A DNA stretch of 50,530 bases from Collinsella sp. BA40. Lineage in GTDB: Bacteria > Actinomycetota > Coriobacteriia > Coriobacteriales > Coriobacteriaceae. The translations under genes were made by a program, and so were the position numbers. Positions 46,243 through 50,530 of the stretch are shown here, in pieces; position 1 is the stretch's first letter; every line of letters begins with the position of its first letter. Below the pieces are notes generated by a model that was given only the letters and a program-made list of their open reading frames with translations, was not told the origin of the DNA and did not search any database. The stretch lies in NCBI RefSeq assembly GCF_008014645.1, contig NZ_VOWY01000015.1, positions 1-50,530 of the forward strand, written 5' to 3'.

Positions 46243-47291
46243 AGGACGAAGCCCTCGTAGATCTGCTTGAACTCCGCAAGGAAGATATTCTCGCCGTCCT
46301 TCTCGTACAGACGGATGGGCGCCATGAACGCATCGATGTTGCTCGAGGGATCCGGCAGGGGCACGTTGATGTCCCAAGCCTCGCACAGGACGCCGATGTA
46401 GTCGCGAAGCAGGCGGTACATGGCGATGATCCTTCCGCGCGGTTTAACGTACTGCGTGCCGCTGTAGGCGGGCGCCTTGTTCACCACGGTATCGAACTCG
46501 AGGAGCAGCTCCTCCCAGAGCGCCATGCATTCCGCACGGTGAGCCGCGCGCACGTCGTATGCGCCCAGGCAATCGTTGTTGAACCCGCTGGTGGCAGCGT
46601 TCACGCGCACCAGGTACGAATCGATGAGCGCCAGGCGCTCCGCCAGGAAGTTGTACATGCGCTCTTCTTCCTCGGGAGAGGCTTCGGGCTTCCCGCCGCC
46701 CTGATTGCCCGAGTCGCCGTCCGTCGAGCCGCCGCCCCCGGTCGTGCCGCCGCCGGGCTGGCCGCCGGTGCCGCCGCCGCCCCCGTCCGTGCCGCCGCCG
46801 GGCTGGCCGCCGGTGCCGCCGTCGGGTTCGGAGCCCCCTTCGGGCTTCGGATCTACATCGGGCTTGGCGCCGGCATCGGGAGCCTGGGGCTTCTCGACCG
46901 AGTTGCCGGCGATATTGGAGATGATACCCTGCAGGGACGCCCCGCCCAGCGTGATGCTGCCGCGCGCGGGCCGCTTACCGGACCCGGAGCCGCTTCCCGC
47001 GTCCCCCGCGGACGCCTCGGCATCCCCGGACGCGGCCGCCCCGGCATCGGCGCCCGCGCCCTGCGCGTCGCCCTGGGTAAGCCCTGCAAGGGCCTTATAG
47101 AAGAGGCTGTCGTCATCCGCCCGCTGCGCCGCCAGGATGAGCGCCGGCAGCGACGTGGTGTATGCAACGGTCGAAAACGCGAGCACCGTAAACGAAAAGG
47201 TGACGAGCCCGATAAGGGACGACGGCAGCGCACCGCGGCGCAGGCGGCGCGGCGCACGGCGGACGGCGCCGTCCTTGCTTGATAGGATCAT
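46239..47291 (-). CDS. Secreted/membrane protein with Gly-rich linker
   Basis: 350 residues, not recognised. A basic N-terminus (about residues 10-20) precedes one hydrophobic segment (about 24-50, SLIGLVTFSFTVLAFSTVAY), a signal anchor or signal peptide. A low-complexity Gly/Pro/Asp region (about 75-205) with repeats such as GGQPGGGTDGGGGGT follows, then a helical C-terminal domain (about 210-350) with two cysteines. The C-terminal domain is likely outside the membrane. ATG at 47291 follows GGAGAAGCC. It overlaps the kinase gene, so it may be the extracellular partner or sensor of the kinase. Confidence 0.8.
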   Translation of the reverse strand: MILSSKDGAVRRAPRRLRRGALPSSLIGLVTFSFTVLAFSTVAYTTSLPALILAAQRADDDSLFYKALAGLTQGDAQGAGADAGAAASGDAEASAGDAGSGSGSGKRPARGSITLGGASLQGIISNIAGNSVEKPQAPDAGAKPDVDPKPEGGSEPDGGTGGQPGGGTDGGGGGTGGQPGGGTTGGGGSTDGDSGNQGGGKPEASPEEEERMYNFLAERLALIDSYLVRVNAATSGFNNDCLGAYDVRAAHRAECMALWEELLLEFDTVVNKAPAYSGTQYVKPRGRIIAMYRLLRDYIGVLCEAWDINVPLPDPSSNIDAFMAPIRLYEKDGENIFLAEFKQIYEGFVL

Positions 47292-47370
47292 GGCTTCTCC
47301 ATGGAAATCGAGTCACAGATGATACTCAGTGTAGCTGATTTTCCACCCAGCCGCTCCCCGCCCCAAACCC

Positions 47371-47399
47371 CTCAGATTAGGGACAGGCACCAATCTGAG
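47371..47399. repeat. 29-bp palindromic repeat, copy 4
   Basis: Perfect 8-bp arms CTCAGATT/AATCTGAG around AGGGACAGGCACC. Upstream of the membrane protein gene at 46239 and followed 17 bases later by copy 5 in the same orientation. Confidence 0.92.
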
Positions 47400-47416
47400 G
47401 CGTGGTGCACAAGCCC

Positions 47417-47445
47417 CTCGGATTAGGGACAGGCACCGATCTGAG
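47417..47445. repeat. 29-bp palindromic repeat, copy 5
   Basis: Arms CTCGGATT/GATCTGAG (two changes from copy 4) around AGGGACAGGCACC. Tandem with copy 4, spacing 46 bp from start to start, just before the PTS EIIA stop. Confidence 0.9.
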
Positions 47446-47458
47446 GTGCGGCGCGTGC

Positions 47459-47926
47459 CTATGCCGAAAGGTGGCGCGATAGCAGGTCGAATACCCGGGC
47501 GCGCGACTCCGCGGCCACGATGCGCGCCACCAGCTCCTGGTCCTGCATGAGGTCGATCACGCGGCCGAGCATCTCCAGGTGCTCGCCCGCCTCGTTGAGC
47601 GCGAGCATCACCACGAGCGATACGGGCGTCGTAGCGTTCGGCGCATCCATGCGCGGCCAGGCCACGGGTGCCGGCAGCACGCCCACGCACAGGGCGCCGC
47701 GCTCCACATGGCACGGGTCGCAGTGCGGGATCGCCACGTTGATGCCGCCCATCTCGAGCGCGGTAGGATACGCGAGCTCGCGCTCGACCACGGCCTGCTC
47801 GAAGCCCTCGCGCACGTAGCCGGCAGCACGCAGCGTGCGTGCGAGCATCCGCTCGACCTCTTCGACCGTATGGGGCTCCGCGTCGAAGCACACGACCAGT
47901 TCTTCGGTGAACGCAAGCGATGCCAT
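47459..47926 (-). CDS. PTS EIIA-type (fructose/mannitol class) protein
   Basis: 155-residue cytoplasmic phosphotransferase IIA domain. The phospho-accepting His is His68 in GINVAIPHCDP, matching the family PH motif. ATG at 47926 follows AGGAGGTCC. No EIIB or EIIC is adjacent, so it is a stand-alone IIA that could be a regulator rather than part of a sugar transporter. It is 113 bases after the recR stop on the same strand, behind the 27-bp duplication at 48002. Confidence 0.88.
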   Translation of the reverse strand: MASLAFTEELVVCFDAEPHTVEEVERMLARTLRAAGYVREGFEQAVVERELAYPTALEMGGINVAIPHCDPCHVERGALCVGVLPAPVAWPRMDAPNATTPVSLVVMLALNEAGEHLEMLGRVIDLMQDQELVARIVAAESRARVFDLLSRHLSA

Positions 47927-48001
47927 AGAGGACCTCCTGGAATCAACAAGTGGATGACAGGCCGGGACGCGACGGAAGGCGGCCGCATGGCAGGCAGGGC
48001 C

Positions 48002-48052
48002 GGCTGTTGGCCTTACAGCGCGCGGGGCGGCTGTTGGCCTTACAGCGCGCGG
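48002..48052. repeat. 27-bp tandem duplication at the recR 3' end
   Basis: GGCTGTTGGCCTTACAGCGC and the four following bases CGCGG/CGGC occur at 48002 and 48029, a 27-bp period. The right copy includes the recR stop codon; the left copy repeats it outside the gene. It appears to be a recent local duplication that left the recR frame intact. Confidence 0.85.
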
Positions 48053-48636
48053 CGCGCCTCGATCGCGCGGCCCAGCGTGAGCTCGTCGGCGTATTCGAGG
48101 TCGCCGCCCACAGGCAGGCCGCTCGCCAGGCGGCTCACGGTCACACCCAGCGGTTTGATGGTGCGGGCCAGATAGCTCGCCGTCGCCTCGCCCTCGATAT
48201 TGGGGTTTGTGGCGATGATGACCTCTTCGATATCCTCGGTGCCCAGGCGCGCGATGAGCTCGCGCACGCGCAGCTGCTCGGGGCCGATCTTGTCCATAGG
48301 GCTGATCACGCCGCCCAGCACATGGTAGAGGCCGTGATAGGTACCGGTGCGCTCGATGGCCGAGACGTCGCGCGGCTCGCCCACCACGCAGATGCGCGCG
48401 CGGTCGCGCGTGACGTCCTCGCAGATAGCGCACTCGTCCTCGGTGGCGTAGTTGAAGCACCGGCTGCAAAAATGGACCTGCTCCTTTACCCGCAGGATGG
48501 CGTGCGCCAGACGGCGCGCTTCCTCGGCGTCGGATTCGAGCAGGTAGTACGCGATGCGCTGGGCCGACTTGGGTCCAATACCCGGAAGCCTGCCCAGCTC
48601 ATCCAAGAGAATCTGTAGACTGCGGTTTGCCGACAT
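48040..48636 (-). CDS. recR: Recombination protein RecR
   Basis: RecFOR pathway protein that forms a clamp on DNA and helps load RecA; 198 residues, full length. N-terminal helix-hairpin-helix ([20 protein letters not shown]), zinc finger [16 protein letters not shown] and a Toprim domain ([17 protein letters not shown]) with a C-terminal Walker B-like region. Start ATG lies 3 bases after the ybaB stop, so it is translationally coupled. Order dnaX-ybaB-recR is the classic bacterial arrangement. Confidence 0.97.
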   Translation of the reverse strand: MSANRSLQILLDELGRLPGIGPKSAQRIAYYLLESDAEEARRLAHAILRVKEQVHFCSRCFNYATEDECAICEDVTRDRARICVVGEPRDVSAIERTGTYHGLYHVLGGVISPMDKIGPEQLRVRELIARLGTEDIEEVIIATNPNIEGEATASYLARTIKPLGVTVSRLASGLPVGGDLEYADELTLGRAIEARRAL

Positions 48637-48639
48637 GTC

Positions 48640-48960
48640 TTAGAACGGCATGCCCGGGATGTTGAGGCCGCCGGTGATGGAGCTCATCTGCTTGCTGGCC
48701 ACCTCGCCCACGCCGCGCACGGCCTCGTTGACGGCGGCCACGATCATATCCTGCAGCAGGTCAACGTCCTCGGGATCGAGCGCGTCGGGGTCGATGGTGA
48801 TGGAGACGAGCTCCAGGTCGCCGTTGACGGTGGCCTTGACCATGCCGCCGCCCGCCGAGGCGTCCACGGTGACGTCCTTCATGCTCTCCTGCGCGGCGGC
48901 AAGCTGCTCCTGCATCTTGCGCGCCTGCTTCATCATTTCCTGCATGTTCATGCCAGCCAT
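48640..48960 (-). CDS. ybaB: YbaB/EbfC-type nucleoid-associated protein
   Basis: 106-residue small DNA-binding protein of the YbaB/EbfC family. The N-terminal helical MNMQEMMKQARKMQEQLAA, core VDASAGGGMVKATVNGDLEL and the C-terminal helix MIVAAVNEAVRGVGEVASK match the family. Start at 48960 follows AAAGGAGTC. Unlike the usual close spacing to dnaX, it is separated by 921 bases filled with repeats, so it probably needs its own promoter. Confidence 0.96.
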   Translation of the reverse strand: MAGMNMQEMMKQARKMQEQLAAAQESMKDVTVDASAGGGMVKATVNGDLELVSITIDPDALDPEDVDLLQDMIVAAVNEAVRGVGEVASKQMSSITGGLNIPGMPF

Positions 48961-49102
48961 GAAGACTCCTTTTGTAAACGGCGCCCGCAGGGCGCGCTTG
49001 CTAAACCGTGCAAATGGTACCACGCGGCGGATACGGGCCACAGCACGACGACGCAGCGCGCACCGCTCTGTCACATGCGCAGGGACGAGCGGATGGGCTT
49101 CC

Positions 49103-49640
49103 GCGCGCATTCCTGACGGCATGGGGCGCCGCCGCGGGCTTAGCGTCAGCTTTCCGGCAGGTATCCGGCCATCCGCGCGCATTGCTGACGGCACGGGGCT
49201 CCGCCGCCTGCGTACCGTCAGCCTTCCGGCGGGCATCCAGCTGCCCGCGCGCATTGCTGACGCGAAGCGATGCCAATCGCGGAAAAGTGACGGTAAAGAC
49301 GGCAGAACAGCAGCGGTGGCGGGATATTTGCGCGGCATCGCGAGCGCGGCGTCAGAGATCCGGCGCCGGCGCGCTCTCCCGCGCAAATTCCTGACGGCAA
49401 CAGGCTCCGCCGCCAGCTTAACGTCAGCTTTCCGGCGGGCATCCGACCTCCCGAGCGCATTGCTGACGGCAACGGGGGTCCGCCTCCGGCTTAGCGCCGG
49501 CTTTCCGGCGGGCGTCCCGCCCCCGCGCGCATTCCTGACGGCAACCGCCACGCGGTCAAAACGAAATGGGACCCGACACCCTCCCGCCGTCAGTCCCGCG
49601 GCAACAACGCGGCAGCCCCCGCGCATTCCTGACGGCAACG
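49103..49640. repeat. 72-bp-period array, CTGACGGCA core
   Basis: Seven copies of a motif reading GCGCGCATTCCTGACGGCA (first position variable), cores at 49113, 49185, 49257, 49391, 49463, 49535 and 49629. Five intervals are 72, 72, 134, 72, 72 bp, and the last is 94. Between cores each unit carries GGCTTAGCGTCAGCTTTCCG, so CTGACG and CGTCAG form an inverted pair able to fold within a unit. The same core builds the array at 29346. Confidence 0.9.
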
Positions 49641-49705
49641 GAAGCCAGCCCGCTCAGGGCATGCGCACGCAGCCCGAAGCAACGTGTCCACAGAGTGCAA
49701 CGCGT

Positions 49706-49803
49706 CATATCCATCGGCCCCAAAAGCGTCGCATCCGTCGGCTTCGTCTTTCCACACCCAAACCGCGCCCACATATCCATCGGCCCCAAAAGCGTCGTAT
49801 CCG
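49706..49803. repeat. Direct repeat pair, 66-bp offset
   Basis: CATATCCATCGGCCCCAAAA plus GCGTCG occurs at 49706 and again at 49772, identical across 26 bases and followed by similar CATCCG/TATCCG. It lies between the array and the dnaX terminator and encodes nothing recognisable. Confidence 0.85.
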
Positions 49804-49815
49804 CCAGACGCAAAG

Positions 49816-49852
49816 CGCCCCCGTTTCCGTTGGATACGCGGAAACGGGGGCG
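49816..49852 (-). terminator. Terminator of dnaX
   Basis: Perfect 14-bp arms CGCCCCCGTTTCCG (49816-49829) and CGGAAACGGGGGCG (49839-49852). It begins 30 bases past the dnaX stop. The T-tract on the minus strand is short (CTTTGCG), but the stem is exceptionally stable. Confidence 0.8.
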
Positions 49853-49881
49853 CGGGAAGAGTGAATCGAAACGCGGACGGA

Positions 49882-50530
49882 TTACTCGGTCGGCTTGAAG
49901 ACGACACCGGAGCCGAAGATGTTGTTGATCATCTCCTTGGCCTCATCCTGGTTCTGCGGAACGTCCTCGGCCACCGGGGTGAAGGACGACCAGGGCAGCG
50001 CCCCGGGTGCCGCCGCAGGAGCGGGGTTCGGCGTCGCCGTCGACTGCGGGGGGCTCATGGAGCCAGCGGCCGAGTCGGAACCCACCGCGGGCCGCTCGCC
50101 AGAAGCGGCGGACGTCGGGGCATCCGGAACGCTCACGGGCGGAACCTCGGAATCGACCTCGTACGCAGCGATGGTCGCATCGTCATAGGGCACCTGCTCG
50201 TCCTCCCATGCACGGCGCTGCGCATCGATGTCGGGCTCGGGCACCACCGTCGGTCCGCTCGTGTGATCGACGATGGCAGCGGGCGCCGCATCGCCAGCTG
50301 AAGCCGCGGATGCAGACGTGTCCTCGCCGGCAGAAACGGCGGGCGCCGGGACTCCGGAAGATGCGGCGGAGCCGGACGCGGAATTCGGCACAGCGGCCTC
50401 AGGCGAAGCCTTCGCGGGGGCGACGGACCCGGACGCAGCGGACGAGGCGGGCGCGGCGGGCCCGGGCGCAGCGGGGGCAGCGGGCTCGGGCGCGGCGGCC
50501 GAGGCGGGGGTGGCGGAGCCGGGCGCAGCG
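49882..50530 (-). CDS. dnaX: DNA polymerase III gamma/tau subunit, C-terminal part
   Basis: Partial: only the last ~216 residues are in the window, and the frame is open to the right edge. It is an Ala/Pro/Ser-rich disordered linker ending in a short conserved tail (PLPWSSFTPVAEDVPQNQDEA, then KEMINNIFGSGVVFKPTE). The assignment rests on this tail and on the downstream order ybaB-recR, which is characteristic of dnaX. The catalytic ATPase domain lies outside the window. Confidence 0.85.
   Translation of the reverse strand, partial: AAPGSATPASAAAPEPAAPAAPGPAAPASSAASGSVAPAKASPEAAVPNSASGSAASSGVPAPAVSAGEDTSASAASAGDAAPAAIVDHTSGPTVVPEPDIDAQRRAWEDEQVPYDDATIAAYEVDSEVPPVSVPDAPTSAASGERPAVGSDSAAGSMSPPQSTATPNPAPAAAPGALPWSSFTPVAEDVPQNQDEAKEMINNIFGSGVVFKPTE

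Larger units (their letters stand above)
48961..49881. other. Repeat-filled dnaX-ybaB intergenic region
   Basis: No supported coding sequence in about 920 bases. It contains the CTGACGGCA array (49103-49640), the 66-bp direct repeat pair (49706-49803) and the dnaX terminator (49816). The ybaB promoter must lie within roughly 48961-49100 or inside the array; I could not identify it. Confidence 0.6.

Noticed and set aside
49103-49640. Considered as a CRISPR array
   Set aside because: The inter-core sequence is itself repeated rather than unique, and spacing is irregular; no cas genes nearby.

Overview
The window is G+C-rich, gene-dense bacterial chromosome. The gene content points to an anaerobic Actinomycetota of the class Coriobacteriia, plausibly Collinsella or a close relative. 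The reasons are high G+C, a one-piece pyruvate:ferredoxin oxidoreductase, rubrerythrin, a membrane-bound [NiFe] uptake hydrogenase, catabolic-type carbamate kinase, a MurT/GatD pair, and two LytS/LytTR two-component pairs. The genus is an inference; no rRNA gene is present.

Layout, left to right. (1) 1-6.9 kb, minus strand: mfd, nth and rmuC (DNA repair), with a strong terminator and a small repeat cluster beyond mfd. (2) 6.4-11.3 kb: a small membrane protein, then a tight hydrogenase operon transcribed hyaA-hyaB-hyaC-hyaD. (3) 11.5-15.8 kb: AI-2E-type permease, GT8 glycosyltransferase, rubrerythrin, a divergent MutY-like glycosylase and an Rrf2 regulator. (4) 16.2-16.7 kb: two tandem tRNA-Asp(GTC) genes, each with its own promoter and terminator. 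(5) 16.8-25.0 kb: a phosphoesterase, then two paralogous LytS-like kinase/LytTR regulator pairs that bracket a glycosyltransferase, a QueT-like ECF substrate-binding subunit and an MFS (UMF1) carrier. (6) 25.1-29.1 kb: zinc-dependent phospholipase-C-like protein, amidohydrolase and APC permease. (7) 29.3-36.3 kb: repeat-rich intergenic DNA interleaved with a membrane-anchored C39-like peptidase (plus strand), carbamate kinase and the murT/gatD pair. (8) 36.4-39.9 kb: nifJ (PFOR). (9) 40.2-43.0 kb, plus strand: an island of visibly lower G+C with a MazG/dCTPase-like nucleotide pyrophosphohydrolase, a GIY-YIG nuclease fused to a DUF2075 helicase, and a 66-residue protein. Inverted copies of a 29-bp palindromic repeat flank it, and it resembles a defence module. 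(10) 43.0-47.3 kb: a membrane protein / Ser-Thr kinase / FHA operon with overlapping genes. (11) 47.4-50.5 kb: PTS EIIA, recR, ybaB and the 3' end of dnaX, with a 72-bp-period repeat array wedged between dnaX and ybaB.

How the genes work together: PFOR, hydrogenase, rubrerythrin and carbamate kinase fit fermentative, oxygen-sensitive metabolism. mfd/nth/mutY-like/rmuC/recR/dnaX are genome maintenance. MurT/GatD, the glycosyltransferases and the C39-like protein belong to the envelope.

The most unusual signals are: the mazG-helicase island and its inverted palindromes; a GatD that has lost both the catalytic Cys and His, next to a MurT altered in its amidation motif; a MutY-like enzyme with Glu at the catalytic Asp position and no Fe-S cysteines; five copies of a REP-like palindrome; and a CTGACGGCA-centred repeat family filling several intergenic gaps.
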